64,000 bases of DNA from Halorussus salinisoli (lineage in GTDB: Archaea > Halobacteriota > Halobacteria > Halobacteriales > Haladaptataceae): assembly GCA_005239435.1 (NCBI GenBank), contig SZNP01000006.1, positions 62,001-126,000 of the forward strand. The letters run 5' to 3'. A program made the position numbers and the translations under genes. How positions within the stretch are numbered: the first letter of the stretch is position 1; each line of letters starts with the position of its first letter. This document shows, piece after piece, positions 34,468 to 44,306 of the stretch. Under the pieces are notes generated by a model. That model did not search any database. It was not told where the DNA came from and saw only the letters and a program-made list of their open reading frames with translations.

Positions 34468-35694
34468 ATGAACGAAAACGACCGCTCCATCGTCGGCGTT
34501 GCGATGCTGGCCCACGCGATGGTTCACACCTACGAACTCTCGATTCCGATTCTCGTGACCGTCTGGCTCGACGCGTTCTCGGTGACGCCCGCAACCATCG
34601 GACTCGTCGTCTCGATGGGCTACGCGCTGTTCGGTCTCGGTGCACTCCCCGGCGGAATCCTGGCCGACACCTACGGGTCGCGGCCCCTGATAATCGCCTG
34701 TCTCGTCGGGATGGGGGCGTCGTTCCTGCTCCTGAGCGTGGCTCCGAGCGTCGGGTTCGTCGCGGTCGCGCTCCTCGTCTGGGGGGCCGCCGCGAGCGTC
34801 TACCACCCGTCGGGGCTGTCGCTCATCAGCAAGGGCGTCTCCCAGCGCGGCACCGCGTTCGCCTATCACGGGATGGCGGGGAACCTCGGCATCGCCCTCG
34901 GACCGCTCGCGACCGCACTCCTCTTGCTGGCGTTCGACTGGCGACAGGTCACGGCTCTGCTCGCGGTCCCCGCGGGCATCGCGGTCCTGCTGTCGCTGAC
35001 CGTCGAGTTCGACGAAACGGCCTCGGTCGAAGCGACCGACGGGGGCACGACCGACTCCAAGGCCGACACCGTCTCGTCGCTGTCGGAACTGGTCTCGGAG
35101 TCGAAGCGACTGTTCACCGCCGGGTTCGCCGCGGTGTTCGCGATCGTGATGCTCTCGGGGCTGTACTACCGGGGAACGCTCACCTTCCTGCCGGACCTGC
35201 TCGCCGAACTGCCGATGTTCGACCCGGTCGCGCTCGGCGGCCGAACCCTCGAACCCTCGCGGTACCTCTACGCCGGTCTGCTCGTGGTCGGCATCGCCGG
35301 GCAGTACGTGGGCGGAAAGCTCACCGACAGGATGGAGACCGAGCGCGGCATCGCCCTCGGATTCGCCGGACTCGCGGTCGTCGCGGTGCTGTTCGTTCCG
35401 GCCTCGAACGCGGGGCTGGTGGCCCTGTTGAGCATCAGCGCAGTCCTCGGATTCCTGCTGTTCCTCGTCCAACCGTTCTACCAGGCGACGGTGGCCGAGT
35501 ACACCCCCGCGGGACTCCGGGGCCTCTCGTACGGCTACACCTACCTCGGCGTGTTCGGCGTCGGCGCGCTCGGCGCGGCGATGGCCGGGGTCATCCTGAC
35601 CTACGCGTCGTCGGGCGGCCTGTTCCTCGTCCTCGCGGCCATCGCGGCGACGGCCGCGCTCCTCGCCGGGAACCTGGTCCGGACGCGGGCGTGA
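34468..35694 (+). CDS. MFS transporter (fosmidomycin-resistance-like branch)
   Basis: A 408-residue 12-helix major facilitator. The loop between helices 2 and 3 carries GGILADTYGSRPLI (about 63-76), the MFS motif A. AAASVYHPSGLSLISKGV and FAYHGMAGNLGIALGPL match the Fsr/fosmidomycin-resistance-like branch. A charged cytoplasmic loop (about 185-215) joins the halves. It probably exports or imports small molecules by proton or sodium coupling; the substrate is unknown. Its promoter is well defined and it ends next to the convergent HTH_10 regulator with one base between stop codons. Confidence 0.8.
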   Translation: MNENDRSIVGVAMLAHAMVHTYELSIPILVTVWLDAFSVTPATIGLVVSMGYALFGLGALPGGILADTYGSRPLIIACLVGMGASFLLLSVAPSVGFVAVALLVWGAAASVYHPSGLSLISKGVSQRGTAFAYHGMAGNLGIALGPLATALLLLAFDWRQVTALLAVPAGIAVLLSLTVEFDETASVEATDGGTTDSKADTVSSLSELVSESKRLFTAGFAAVFAIVMLSGLYYRGTLTFLPDLLAELPMFDPVALGGRTLEPSRYLYAGLLVVGIAGQYVGGKLTDRMETERGIALGFAGLAVVAVLFVPASNAGLVALLSISAVLGFLLFLVQPFYQATVAEYTPAGLRGLSYGYTYLGVFGVGALGAAMAGVILTYASSGGLFLVLAAIAATAALLAGNLVRTRA

Positions 35695-35695
35695 C

Positions 35696-36382
35696 CTACA
35701 GGAGGTACTCGCCGACCTCGTCCATCACTTTGTGTTCGGCGCGGGCGAGGTGTTCCCACGTCGTCGTCGGCGCGATGCCGACCTGGTCGCTGATGTCCTC
35801 GATTGTCACGTCGGTCTTGGGCCTGTAGTATCCGAGGTCGATGGCGGTCTTCAGCACCTCCAACTGGCGGGACGTGAGTTCGTCCTCCAGCACCTCGAAC
35901 AGTTCGAGGTGGCTCTGGCCGTCGAGTTCGCTGAGCGCGACGTTGCGCACCAGTTCCGTGTCGTTGCCCGCACGTTCGAGCGACTCGATTATCTCGCCCA
36001 CGTCGTCGCCGTCGTCGACGTACAGCGTCCACCGCTCCCACCCCGCGGTGATGGTCGCTCCGGTCCGGTGGTGGATGCCCATGTCCGAGAGTCGCTGAGA
36101 GATACTGTCCCACTGATAGCTGTCGTAGGTGATGGCGACGGCGACCCGCGCGGCGTCGAACGGCGTGAGCGGCGTCACGTCGAGTACCGGGTCGGCGTCC
36201 TCGAAGTCGTCCAGAAACCCCTCTATCGAGTCGGCCGGGCCCGTAATCTCGATGATGCGTTTGCGCTCGGCCGCGCTCCCGGTCATCGAAGAGGCGGACT
36301 CGAGGGTGATGTCCGGGTACTTTTTGCTGATGTCGCTTTCGGGTTCGCCGTGGTGACGCACCCGAAGCGTCACTTCGCGCAT
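35696..36382 (-). CDS. HTH_10 (bacterio-opsin-activator-type) regulator
   Basis: A 228-residue transcription regulator. Residues 1-150 form a beta/alpha sensor-like part specific to haloarchaeal members. The C-terminal HTH_10 domain is clear: LTSRQLEVLKTAIDLGYYRPKTDVTIEDISDQVGIAPTTTWEHLARAEHKVMDEVG. The gene is divergent from the second ABC importer and separated from it by an inverted-repeat operator, so it is the obvious candidate to control that operon. Start ATG 36382 (MREVTLRVRHHG) has a TATA-like ggttaatc about 28 bases upstream on the minus strand. Confidence 0.85.
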   Translation of the reverse strand: MREVTLRVRHHGEPESDISKKYPDITLESASSMTGSAAERKRIIEITGPADSIEGFLDDFEDADPVLDVTPLTPFDAARVAVAITYDSYQWDSISQRLSDMGIHHRTGATITAGWERWTLYVDDGDDVGEIIESLERAGNDTELVRNVALSELDGQSHLELFEVLEDELTSRQLEVLKTAIDLGYYRPKTDVTIEDISDQVGIAPTTTWEHLARAEHKVMDEVGEYLL

Positions 36383-36402
36383 GAGGTACGTGAAGCGGTC
36401 CG

Positions 36403-36412
36403 AGCAGATTAA
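36403..36412 (-). promoter_or_regulatory. TATA-like box for the HTH_10 regulator
   Basis: Minus-strand ggttaatc within these bases lies 22-30 bases upstream of the ATG at 36382, fitting a leaderless regulator mRNA. Confidence 0.4.
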
Positions 36413-36481
36413 CCCCTTCGAACACGGAACGAATTGCCCGCAGTAGTCTGGTTTTCCCGTCGGCCCGGATATAGACGGTTG

Positions 36482-36513
36482 CAATACCAAGGGGCTGACC
36501 CCGACTGGTATTG
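36482..36513. promoter_or_regulatory. Inverted-repeat operator upstream of the second importer
   Basis: caatacca (36482-36489) and tggtattg (36506-36513) are perfect inverted 8-mers with a 16-base centre. They sit 10-41 bases before the ATG of the binding-protein gene and between it and the divergent HTH_10 gene. A dimeric regulator bound here would cover the promoter. Confidence 0.65.
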
Positions 36514-36522
36514 AGTACGAGT

Positions 36523-38223
36523 ATGAGAGACGGTAACAGTGATAGCGGCGACGCGAACGCGGTGTCCGACGAAGAGCTGAGCGGTCCGGTCGTGGACCGC
36601 AGAACGACGACGAAGCTACTGGGCGCGGCAGGACTCGCCGGCCTGGCCGGTTGTCTGGGCAGCGGAGGAGACTCCGAGACGACCACGTCCGACGACGGGT
36701 CCGGCGGCGACGAAACCGAGACGCAGGCCGACGCGAACCAGAAGCAGGGCGGTCGCCTGCAGGCGGCGTGGTTCACCGGGAGCATCGACGTGCTCGACCC
36801 GCCGTACATCAGCGTGGGTCAGTACTTCCAGGTCGCGGGCAACGTCTTCAACGGCCTCGTGACCCTGAAGGAGGACCTGACAGTGCGCGGCGACTTGGCG
36901 AAGGACTGGACGGTCGAGAACGACGGCAAGAAGTTCACCTTCCAGCTTCGAGAGGGCGTGAAGTTCCACAACGGCGACGAGTTCACCGCCGACGACGTGA
37001 AGTACACCATCGACCGGACCATCTCCAACGAGGCTCCGGCGGCCGGAAAGCTCTCGTCGCTCAAGTCGGTCGACGACGGCGGAGTCAACGTCAAAGGCGA
37101 CTACGAGGTCGAACTCAACTTCGAGGAGGCGATGGCCCCCGCACTCATCTACCTCACTCGCGGGCCGGGTCGGGCCGCGACCATCGTCAATAAGAACGCC
37201 ATCGAGGAGATGAGCGAGGAGCAGTACAAGGTCACGCCGGTCGGCACGGGACCGTTCGAGGTCACCGAACACGAGGTCGGGTCGGGCGTCACGCTCGACG
37301 CGTTCGACGACTACTTCGAGACCGACGAGGACGGCAACTCGCTCCCGTACCTCGACGGCATCGACGTCAAGCCCATCTCGGAGCCGGCCACGCTGGTCAA
37401 CGCGCTCCGGGGCGGCGACGTCGACTTCGCCAACCTCGTTCCGCTCCAGAACATCGACAAGGTCGAGCAGGCCGGCGAGGTCGAGAAACTCGCCGCGCCG
37501 GGCGTCAACTGGTACGGTCTCGCCATGAACCAGGACCGCGAGCCGTTCGGTTCCAAGAAGGCCCGGAAGGGCATCGCCAAGTCCATCGACAACGAGCAGT
37601 TCATCCAGACCGCCTACTTCGGCAACGCCATCCCCGCCAAGGGCCCAATCAACAAGGCGACCGAGTGGGTGTGGCGCGAGGACAAACCCGACGACCAGAG
37701 CTACAACTCCGAGAAGGGGAGTCAACTCATCGAGGAGGCGGGCGCGTCGGGCGCGAGTTTCAGCATCCTCACCACGCAGGACAGCCTGCGTGCCGCCAAG
37801 GCGATGCGTCAGCAACTCAACAGCGCCGGGTTCGACGTGAGCGTCGAGCAGGTCACCTCCTCGACCTACTGGGAGCGCTACGAGAAGGGGAACTACGACA
37901 CGACCATCAGCGGGAGCGTCGGCGACCCCGACCCGGACCAGTCGCTGTACAACTTCTACCGGAAGCCGAGTGCGGACGGCGTCTGGAACTGGGTCAACTA
38001 CGAGAGCGACGAGGTGCACGAACTGCTCGCCGAGCAACGTCAGGCCCTCGACCGGGAAGAACGCAAGCAGCTCCTTCAGCAGTTGGAGGACAAGCTCATC
38101 GCGGACGTGCCCCACGCCTACCTGATTCACCAGGACGACGTGGCGGCCCGCCGGTCGAGCGTGAAGGGGTTCACCCACATCCCCTTCCTGCGGAACTTCC
38201 ACACGACGTGGCTCGACGAGTGA
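36523..38223 (+). CDS. ABC transporter substrate-binding lipoprotein (family 5), system 2
   Basis: A 566-residue extracellular SBP_bac_5 protein. Signal: a long charged N-terminus with twin arginine VDRRTTTKLLGAAG (near 26-40) and lipobox LAGC near 41-44, so Tat-exported and lipid-anchored. Conserved core: FTFQLREGVKFHNGDEFTADDVKYTIDRT and TPVGTGPFEVTEHEVG, LPYLDGID, later GDPDPDQSLYNFYR. Domain order is normal. First gene of a five-gene operon with its two permeases and two ATPases; the next start lies three bases beyond its stop. An in-frame TTG lies 12 bases upstream inside the operator, so the ATG is preferred. Confidence 0.9.
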   Translation: MRDGNSDSGDANAVSDEELSGPVVDRRTTTKLLGAAGLAGLAGCLGSGGDSETTTSDDGSGGDETETQADANQKQGGRLQAAWFTGSIDVLDPPYISVGQYFQVAGNVFNGLVTLKEDLTVRGDLAKDWTVENDGKKFTFQLREGVKFHNGDEFTADDVKYTIDRTISNEAPAAGKLSSLKSVDDGGVNVKGDYEVELNFEEAMAPALIYLTRGPGRAATIVNKNAIEEMSEEQYKVTPVGTGPFEVTEHEVGSGVTLDAFDDYFETDEDGNSLPYLDGIDVKPISEPATLVNALRGGDVDFANLVPLQNIDKVEQAGEVEKLAAPGVNWYGLAMNQDREPFGSKKARKGIAKSIDNEQFIQTAYFGNAIPAKGPINKATEWVWREDKPDDQSYNSEKGSQLIEEAGASGASFSILTTQDSLRAAKAMRQQLNSAGFDVSVEQVTSSTYWERYEKGNYDTTISGSVGDPDPDQSLYNFYRKPSADGVWNWVNYESDEVHELLAEQRQALDREERKQLLQQLEDKLIADVPHAYLIHQDDVAARRSSVKGFTHIPFLRNFHTTWLDE

Positions 38224-38226
38224 CAA

Positions 38227-39183
38227 ATGCGCAAGTACATCGTCAAACGAGTACTGCACGCGGCGTTCATCATGTGGTTAGTGGCGACGACCGTGTTCGT
38301 CGGTCTCCGGCTCATCCCCGGCGGCCCCGTAGCGGCGATGCTCGGACAGGAGGCCACGCCGCAGGCGGTGGAGTCGCTCCGCCAACAACTCGGGCTGAAT
38401 CGGCCGATGTACGTCCAGTACGTCGACTGGATGACCGACATGCTCGTGCTCGACTTCGGCCAGTCCATCACGTCGAGCCAGGAGGTCACGACGCTCATCG
38501 CGCAGGCCGCCCCGAAGACGCTGTCCATCGGAGCGTTCGCGGTGGTCATCGGCCTCGGCGTCGCGATACCGACCGGCATCGTCAGCGCCGTGCGCAAGAA
38601 CGAACCGCTCGACTACGTGGCGACTGTGACCGCGTTCATGGGCGTCTCGATGCCCGCGTTCTTCGTTGGCATCCTGCTCGCGCTCGTGTTCGGGGTCTGG
38701 TTCGACCTGCTCCCGGTGTTCGGCTACACGCCGCTCGGCGAGGGCGTCGTACCGTGGTTCGAGAGCATTATCCTGCCCGCGATAGCGGTCGGCCTGCCGT
38801 ACTCGGCCATCGTGATGCGGATGATGCGGTCGTCACTGCTCGAAGTGCAGAACGAACCGTACATGCGGACCGCCCTCGCCAAGGGCGTGGACGGCCGGGT
38901 TCGGCTGTTCAAACACGCCCTGCAGAACGCCCTGATACCGGTCGTCACGGTCGCGGGCATCCAGCTCGCGCTCGTGCTCGTCGGGAGCGTGACGGTCGAA
39001 CTGGTGTTCGGCATCAAGGGACTGGGCCGCTTGCTCGTGGACTCGATGCTCGACCGCGACTACCCGGTGACCCAGGCGGTCATCCTGCTGGTCGCCGGAG
39101 TGATGGTGTTCACCAATCTGCTGGTCGACGTCGCGTACACGTTCATCGACCCGCGGATTCGCTACGGAGGTGACGACGCGTGA
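38227..39183 (+). CDS. ABC transporter permease (DppB-type), system 2
   Basis: A 318-residue permease of the peptide/nickel family. First helix about 8-30 (VLHAAFIMWLVATTVFVGL), followed by LIPGGPVAAMLGQEATPQAVESLRQQLGLN, the DppB-type extracytoplasmic signature, and five further helices. Coupling EAA loop: RTALAKGVDGRVRLFKHALQN (about 216-236). C-terminus DVAYTFIDPRIRYG is standard. Its TGA overlaps the GTG start of the DppC-type gene, implying coupled translation. Substrate follows from the binding protein, unknown. Confidence 0.9.
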   Translation: MRKYIVKRVLHAAFIMWLVATTVFVGLRLIPGGPVAAMLGQEATPQAVESLRQQLGLNRPMYVQYVDWMTDMLVLDFGQSITSSQEVTTLIAQAAPKTLSIGAFAVVIGLGVAIPTGIVSAVRKNEPLDYVATVTAFMGVSMPAFFVGILLALVFGVWFDLLPVFGYTPLGEGVVPWFESIILPAIAVGLPYSAIVMRMMRSSLLEVQNEPYMRTALAKGVDGRVRLFKHALQNALIPVVTVAGIQLALVLVGSVTVELVFGIKGLGRLLVDSMLDRDYPVTQAVILLVAGVMVFTNLLVDVAYTFIDPRIRYGGDDA

Positions 39184-40178
39184 CCGACAACGAATCGCCC
39201 GGGGTGGGACCGAACTCGCCCGCCGAACCGGGACCGACCGACGTGCCGCCCGAGTACCGGCAGGACGAACAGATAGAAGAACACAAGACGCTCGGCCAGC
39301 GCCTCGTGGACGGGCTACTGGCAGACAAGATGGCGCTGTTCGGCGCGGTGGTCGTCGTCGCCTTCGTGGTGACCGCGGTGTTCGCGCCGTTCGTCGCGCC
39401 TCACGACCCGGAGGCGACCTACGGCTTCATGAAGTCGCCCGGCGGGGAGAGCGTCGGCGACTTCGACGGCGACGGCCAGACCGAAGAGGTGCTCCACGTC
39501 CTCGGAACCGACTCGTTCGGCCACGACATCCTCTCGCGCATCATCTTCGGCGCGCGGGTGTCGCTGCTGGTCGCGCTGGCGACGGTCGCCGTGGCGTTCA
39601 CGATAGGGACGACCATCGGCGTCCTCGCCGGGTTCTACGGCGGGTGGATAGACAGCGTGCTGATGCGGTACGTCGACTTCCAGTGGGCGTTCCCCGAACT
39701 CATCCTCGGTGTGGGCATCATCGCCATCTCGGGCGGACTCGGGGTGGTGAACGTCGTCATCGCCATCGGCATCGCGTACATCGACGACTTCGCACGACTG
39801 GTCCGGGGCGAAGTGCTGTCGCTCCGCGAGGAGGAGTACGTCACGGCCGCCCGCGCCATCGGAATGACCGACCGGCGCATCATGTTCAGAGAGATACTGC
39901 CGAACGCGGTCGCGCCGCTCATCGTGCAGGGGACGCTGATGATTCCGCTGGCGATTCTCGCGGAGGCCGGACTCTCGTTCCTCGGTCTCGGCGTCAAGCC
40001 CACGACGCCCACCTGGGGCCTCCTGCTGTCGGACGGCCGCCAGTTCATCGACCAGGCGTGGTGGATCAGCGTGATGCCCGGATTCGCCATCATGGTCACG
40101 GTGCTGGCGTTCAACATGCTCGGCGACGGCCTGCGGGACATCTTCGACGTGAGCGAAGGCGAGGTGGAAGAACGATGA
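39180..40178 (+). CDS. ABC transporter permease (DppC-type), system 2
   Basis: A 332-residue permease starting with GTG, sharing four bases with the previous gene. An acidic/Pro-rich N-terminal tail of about 40 residues precedes the first helix (45-66). The outside loop contains [39 protein letters not shown] loop: [21 protein letters not shown] (about 222-242). The loop with DGDGQTEE looks like a calcium-binding insertion seen in haloarchaeal DppC proteins and is exposed on the outside. Followed by the ATPase gene with a four-base overlap. Confidence 0.9.
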   Translation: MTDNESPGVGPNSPAEPGPTDVPPEYRQDEQIEEHKTLGQRLVDGLLADKMALFGAVVVVAFVVTAVFAPFVAPHDPEATYGFMKSPGGESVGDFDGDGQTEEVLHVLGTDSFGHDILSRIIFGARVSLLVALATVAVAFTIGTTIGVLAGFYGGWIDSVLMRYVDFQWAFPELILGVGIIAISGGLGVVNVVIAIGIAYIDDFARLVRGEVLSLREEEYVTAARAIGMTDRRIMFREILPNAVAPLIVQGTLMIPLAILAEAGLSFLGLGVKPTTPTWGLLLSDGRQFIDQAWWISVMPGFAIMVTVLAFNMLGDGLRDIFDVSEGEVEER

Positions 40179-41212
40179 CGATACTCGAAGTCGAAAACCT
40201 ACACACCGTATTCCCGACACCCCGCGGCGAGGTCGAGGCCGTCGACGGCGTCGACCTCACCATCGAGTCCGGCGAAATCGTCGGACTCGTCGGCGAGAGC
40301 GGGAGCGGCAAGAGCGTGCTGGCCGACAGCATCGTCGGCATCGTCGAGGAACCCGGTGAAGTGATGGAGGGCGACGTTCGGTTCCACGGCGAGTCGCTCC
40401 TGGAGAAGACCGACGCCGAGATGGCGGACATCCGGGGCGGGTCCATCTCGATGGTGTTCCAGGACCCGATGAACAGCCTCAACCCGACGCTGACCGTCGG
40501 CGAGCAGATCGCCGAGACGGTTCGACTCCATCAGGACGTGGGCGAGGGCGTCTCGCTCCCGGCCGAAGTCAAGCGCAAGATACTCGGGGCGTCGAAGAAC
40601 AGCGAGGCGTGGCGCAAGGCCATCGAGATGCTCGAAGCGGTCGGCATCCCCGAACCCGACAGCAGGGCTAGCGACTACCCCCACGAGTTCTCGGGCGGGA
40701 TGCGCCAGCGCGCCATGATTGCGATGGCGCTGTCGTGCGAACCCGACCTGCTGGTCGCCGACGAACCCACCACCGCGCTCGACGTGACGATTCAGGCCCA
40801 GATTCTCGACGAACTCCGGGCGCTCAAAGAGGAGTTCGACACGTCCATCCTGCTCATCACCCACGACCTCGCGGTCGTCGCCGAGACGTGCGACCGGGTG
40901 AACGTGATGTACGCGGGCAAAATCGTCGAGCGCGCGCCCGCCGACGAGTTGTTCTCGAACCCCCAGCACCCCTACACGCAGGGACTGCTGGCGAGCACGC
41001 CGCGCCTCGACGACCCCCGGGACGATCTCCAACCCATCGAAGGTAACGTCCCGGACCTCATCGACGTCCCGTACGCGTGCCACTTCGCGCCGCGGTGTCC
41101 CGAGGCCGAGCGCGAGTGCTACGAGCGACCGCCCGACTTCCGCGAAGTCGGCGAGGAGACCGAACACGTCGCGGCGTGTCTGCGCCGCGGCCCGCCGGAG
41201 GAGCAACTATGA
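40175..41212 (+). CDS. ABC transporter ATPase (DppD-type), system 2
   Basis: A 345-residue nucleotide-binding subunit. Walker A GESGSGKS (about 40-47), Q-loop [10 protein letters not shown] (about 104), signature [10 protein letters not shown] (about 178), Walker [14 protein letters not shown]-loop ITHD. The C-terminal oligo_HPY segment has the Cys set [19 protein letters not shown]. It pairs with the DppF-type ATPase encoded next, whose ATG overlaps its TGA. Full length, all catalytic residues intact. Confidence 0.9.
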   Translation: MTILEVENLHTVFPTPRGEVEAVDGVDLTIESGEIVGLVGESGSGKSVLADSIVGIVEEPGEVMEGDVRFHGESLLEKTDAEMADIRGGSISMVFQDPMNSLNPTLTVGEQIAETVRLHQDVGEGVSLPAEVKRKILGASKNSEAWRKAIEMLEAVGIPEPDSRASDYPHEFSGGMRQRAMIAMALSCEPDLLVADEPTTALDVTIQAQILDELRALKEEFDTSILLITHDLAVVAETCDRVNVMYAGKIVERAPADELFSNPQHPYTQGLLASTPRLDDPRDDLQPIEGNVPDLIDVPYACHFAPRCPEAERECYERPPDFREVGEETEHVAACLRRGPPEEQL

Positions 41213-42558
41213 GTTCCGAGCAGACGATACGGACCGAGACCGACGTAGCGACCGACGCCGAACCCCTGCTCCGCGTCGAGGGGTTGCAAAAGTACTTCGA
41301 GGAGGCCGACGGCTTCCTCGACAAACTCGTCGGCGACGCCGGAAAGGTCCAGGCCGTCGACGGCGTGGACCTGACGGTCCGGAGCGGCGAGACGCTCGCC
41401 GTCGTCGGCGAGTCGGGGTGTGGCAAGTCCACCCTCGGCCAGACCATCCTGAACCTCCACACGCCCACCGGGGGTTCGGTCGAGTACAAGGGCGAGGACC
41501 TCGCCGGACTGTCGGCCAAGGAGATGCGGCCCTACAGGCGGGACCTCCAGATGATATTCCAGGACCCGCTGGCGTCGCTGAACCCGCGCCAGACCGTCGG
41601 CAAAATCGTGAAAGCGCCGATGGAGGTCCACGGTATCGGCGACGACGACGAGGACCGAACCGAGCGCGCCAAGGAACTGCTCGACCGAGTCGGGCTGAAG
41701 CCCGGTCACGTCGACCGCTACCCCCACCAGTTCTCGGGCGGCCAGCAACAGCGCATCGGCATCGCCCGCGCGCTGGCGCTCGAACCCGAACTCGTCATCG
41801 CCGACGAACCGGTGTCGGCGCTCGACGTGTCGGTGCAGGCCCAGATTCTCAACCTGCTCGACGAACTGCAGGACGAGTTCGGCCTCTCGCTGGTGTTCAT
41901 CGCGCACAACCTGAGCGTGGTGCGCCACATCGCCGACCGGGTGGCGGTGATGTACCTCGGCCGAATCGTCGAGACGGCCCCGGTCGAGGAGCTGTTCGAG
42001 AACCCACAGCACCCCTACACGAAGTCGCTGCTCTCGGCGGTGCCCCGAATCGACGCCGCCGACCGCACCGACCGCGTGATTCTGGAAGGGACGGTGCCGT
42101 CGCCGCTCGACCCGCCCTCGGGGTGTCGGTTCCACACGCGGTGTCCGGCGGTGATTCCGCCCGACGACTGGCCGGGGACCCAGCGCCAGTTCAAGGACGG
42201 GTTCACCTTCCGCAACCGGGTGCTGGCGGGCGAGATAGACGCCGACGCCGTCCGCGAACGGTTGCGTGCCGACGGCACGACCCCGGACGACGACGAGGTG
42301 GCGGCCCGAATCGTCGAGCAGTCGCTCCCCGGCGACCCGGCGGACCTCCCGCCGGAGGCGGCCGACGCGGTTCGAGAGGCCGCGGCCGCGCTCGCGGCGG
42401 GCGACGACGACCGGGCGTCCGACCGAATCGCCGACGAGTTCACGTCGCCGTGCGAGCGCGAGGACCCGCGGACCGTCTCGGCCGAGGGCGAGCGCGAACA
42501 CACCGCGACGTGCCACCGCGTCGACCCGGACGTGCCGGGGCGACCCGACGTGTTCTGA
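41209..42558 (+). CDS. ABC transporter ATPase (DppF-type) with long C-terminal extension, system 2
   Basis: A 449-residue nucleotide-binding subunit. Walker [10 protein letters not shown] (about 65-73), [10 protein letters not shown], signature [10 protein letters not shown] (about 176), Walker [12 protein letters not shown] and IAHN (H-loop HN instead of HD). The oligo_HPY tail GCRFHTRCP is followed by about 125 extra residues that are acidic and Ala-rich, ending with CEREDPR and TATCHRVDP, possibly a metal-binding Cys/His end similar to that of the system 1 fused ATPase. Last gene of the importer unit; a 166-base gap separates it from creatininase. Confidence 0.9.
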   Translation: MSSEQTIRTETDVATDAEPLLRVEGLQKYFEEADGFLDKLVGDAGKVQAVDGVDLTVRSGETLAVVGESGCGKSTLGQTILNLHTPTGGSVEYKGEDLAGLSAKEMRPYRRDLQMIFQDPLASLNPRQTVGKIVKAPMEVHGIGDDDEDRTERAKELLDRVGLKPGHVDRYPHQFSGGQQQRIGIARALALEPELVIADEPVSALDVSVQAQILNLLDELQDEFGLSLVFIAHNLSVVRHIADRVAVMYLGRIVETAPVEELFENPQHPYTKSLLSAVPRIDAADRTDRVILEGTVPSPLDPPSGCRFHTRCPAVIPPDDWPGTQRQFKDGFTFRNRVLAGEIDADAVRERLRADGTTPDDDEVAARIVEQSLPGDPADLPPEAADAVREAAAALAAGDDDRASDRIADEFTSPCEREDPRTVSAEGEREHTATCHRVDPDVPGRPDVF

Positions 42559-42724
42559 CCGGCGTCGCCTTCTGTCATCCACTTCCGTTCTGCCTGCCGA
42601 CTTCCTTCGAGGTGCTTCGAGGCACGCCGCAGCGAGGCGGTTCTCGCCGTCGAACTGCCGCTCGCGTTTTCGTCCGGAATAGTTCGGGTCGGTAGTTACG
42701 GAGCGACTGACCGAACCGCTACGT

Positions 42725-43474
42725 ATGGTATTCGAGCTAACGAAGATGACGTGGCAGGACGTGGAGGAGGGACTCGAGGAGTCGTCGCTGGTCGTCGTGC
42801 CGACGGCGAGCGTCGAGCAACACGGTCCCCACCTCCCGCTCTCGGTCGACGCGCTCCGCGCTCGGGAACTCGGCAGGCGAGTGGCGGCCGAACTCGACTG
42901 TTTCCTCGCGCCGGTCGTCCGACCGGGCATGTCCGACCACCACATGGGTTTCCCCGGGACGATATCGCTCTCCGAGGAGACGTTCAAGGCGGTGGTTCGG
43001 GACTACTGCGAGAGCCTCGCCGACCACGGGTTCACCGACGTCGCGCTGTTCACCAGTCACGGCGGTAACACCGACGCGCTAGTCGAAATTGCCGAACAGT
43101 TGGACGCCGACCTCGACAGTCGCGTCTTCGTGGCCGGCGACCGGGAGGGGATGATGGAGGCGCGGACGAGCGCGATGGCCGAGTTCGGCGTCACGCCCGA
43201 GCAAGCGGGCGCGCACGCTGGCGCGGCCGAGACGGCGTTCCTCTTGGAGACGAATCCGGAACTCGTGGAACCGACCGACGGCGCGACCGGGTACCTCGGC
43301 GACCTCTCCGAGGTGTCGCTCGACGACGGCATTCGGTCGGTGAGCGAGAACGGCGTCCTCGGCGACCCCGAGCGGGCCACCCTCGAACAGGGCGGACGGC
43401 TCGTCGAGTCGTGCGCGTCGTACTTCGCCGGAGAAATCGAGGCCGAGACCGCCGAGTTAGTCGAGAGTCGGTGA
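42725..43474 (+). CDS. Creatininase-family amidohydrolase
   Basis: A 249-residue metal-dependent amidohydrolase of the creatininase family. Metal-binding blocks: VVPTASVEQHGPHLPLSVD (Glu and His ligands, about 22-40), SDHHMGFPGTISLS (about 71-84), and FTSHGGNTDALVE (about 105-117). Family members hydrolyse creatinine or act in cofactor biosynthesis (MftE, FAPy deformylase). Placement directly after an uptake operon and next to a DUF1028 gene suggests breakdown of an imported nitrogenous compound, which is inference. Start ATG 42725 is conserved in position before TWQDVEEGLEESSLVVVP. Confidence 0.8.
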   Translation: MVFELTKMTWQDVEEGLEESSLVVVPTASVEQHGPHLPLSVDALRARELGRRVAAELDCFLAPVVRPGMSDHHMGFPGTISLSEETFKAVVRDYCESLADHGFTDVALFTSHGGNTDALVEIAEQLDADLDSRVFVAGDREGMMEARTSAMAEFGVTPEQAGAHAGAAETAFLLETNPELVEPTDGATGYLGDLSEVSLDDGIRSVSENGVLGDPERATLEQGGRLVESCASYFAGEIEAETAELVESR

Positions 43475-43481
43475 CGGCCCG

Positions 43482-44159
43482 CTAATCGAAGATCCGCGAC
43501 TTCGACTCCTCGCTGAAGCCCTCGCTGGCCTCCACGGCGGCCTCGTACACCCGGCGCAGTTCCTCGATTGGCGTCTCGTGGTGGTCCACGCGGAGGTCGT
43601 GGAACGCGGTCGTCCGGGGTGCTTTGACCGCGACCGCTGCCGAGGAGTGGCCGCGCTTGTCGCCGCCCGCGTCACGTCCCGCGGCGAGCGCGTGCAGGAG
43701 GCGGTCGACGAGGTCGTCGCCGTCCTCCGAGAGGGCCTCGACGGCCGACGAGAGGGTATCGCCGCCTTCGAGCATGTTCCCCGCCGCGGTGATGCCCTTC
43801 TCCTCGTGGACCTCGTGGCCGAACCACCCGTCGCAGTTCTCCCCGGAGAAGGCGTAGGCGTTACCCCGGGCGTCGACGCCGTGGACCTGCCGGAGGTCGC
43901 TGTGGTCGTCCTGCGCGAGCAGTCCCTCCAGCGCGTCGTCCACCGCGAGGTCGTCGAGCAAGTCGATGCCGCGGCGGCCGAGGCGGACGTTGACGAAGCT
44001 CTGCGTGCTGATAGCTCCCTCGTGGGAGACGCAGGGCGCGAGCGCGCCCACGGCGGGCGCGTCGGTGGCGACCCCGACGCCGAACTCGGTTCCGTCGTCG
44101 GTCTCGTTGCGAATGCAGACTGAGAACGTCACGTGGTGGCGTACCGAACTGTGGGGCAT
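43482..44159 (-). CDS. DUF1028 (Ntn-hydrolase-like) protein
   Basis: A 225-residue protein of the DUF1028 family, predicted to have the Ntn-hydrolase fold. Conserved blocks: TFSVCIRNETDDGTEFGVGVATDAPAVGALAPCV (about 11-44), GAISTQSFVNVRLGRRGIDLL, QVHGVDARGNAYAFSGENC, and GITAAGNMLEG. Family members occur beside peptidases, amidases and ABC importers and are thought to be hydrolases; activity is not proven. It is convergent with creatininase and 7 bases apart from it. Probably part of the same catabolic locus by position but transcribed separately. Confidence 0.8.
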   Translation of the reverse strand: MPHSSVRHHVTFSVCIRNETDDGTEFGVGVATDAPAVGALAPCVSHEGAISTQSFVNVRLGRRGIDLLDDLAVDDALEGLLAQDDHSDLRQVHGVDARGNAYAFSGENCDGWFGHEVHEEKGITAAGNMLEGGDTLSSAVEALSEDGDDLVDRLLHALAAGRDAGGDKRGHSSAAVAVKAPRTTAFHDLRVDHHETPIEELRRVYEAAVEASEGFSEESKSRIFD

Positions 44160-44306
44160 AAAGGTGGAACCGATTCTATCCGGGTCCCGACTCGGACGAC
44201 GTCGCGTGACTATCGGTCGCCGCCGTCGAGCGAACAGTCACCGATAGCGGGGCGTATCGTCGAAACGGCGCGAGCGGGAGAACGGAGTTCCGCGCGAAGC
44301 CGAGGG

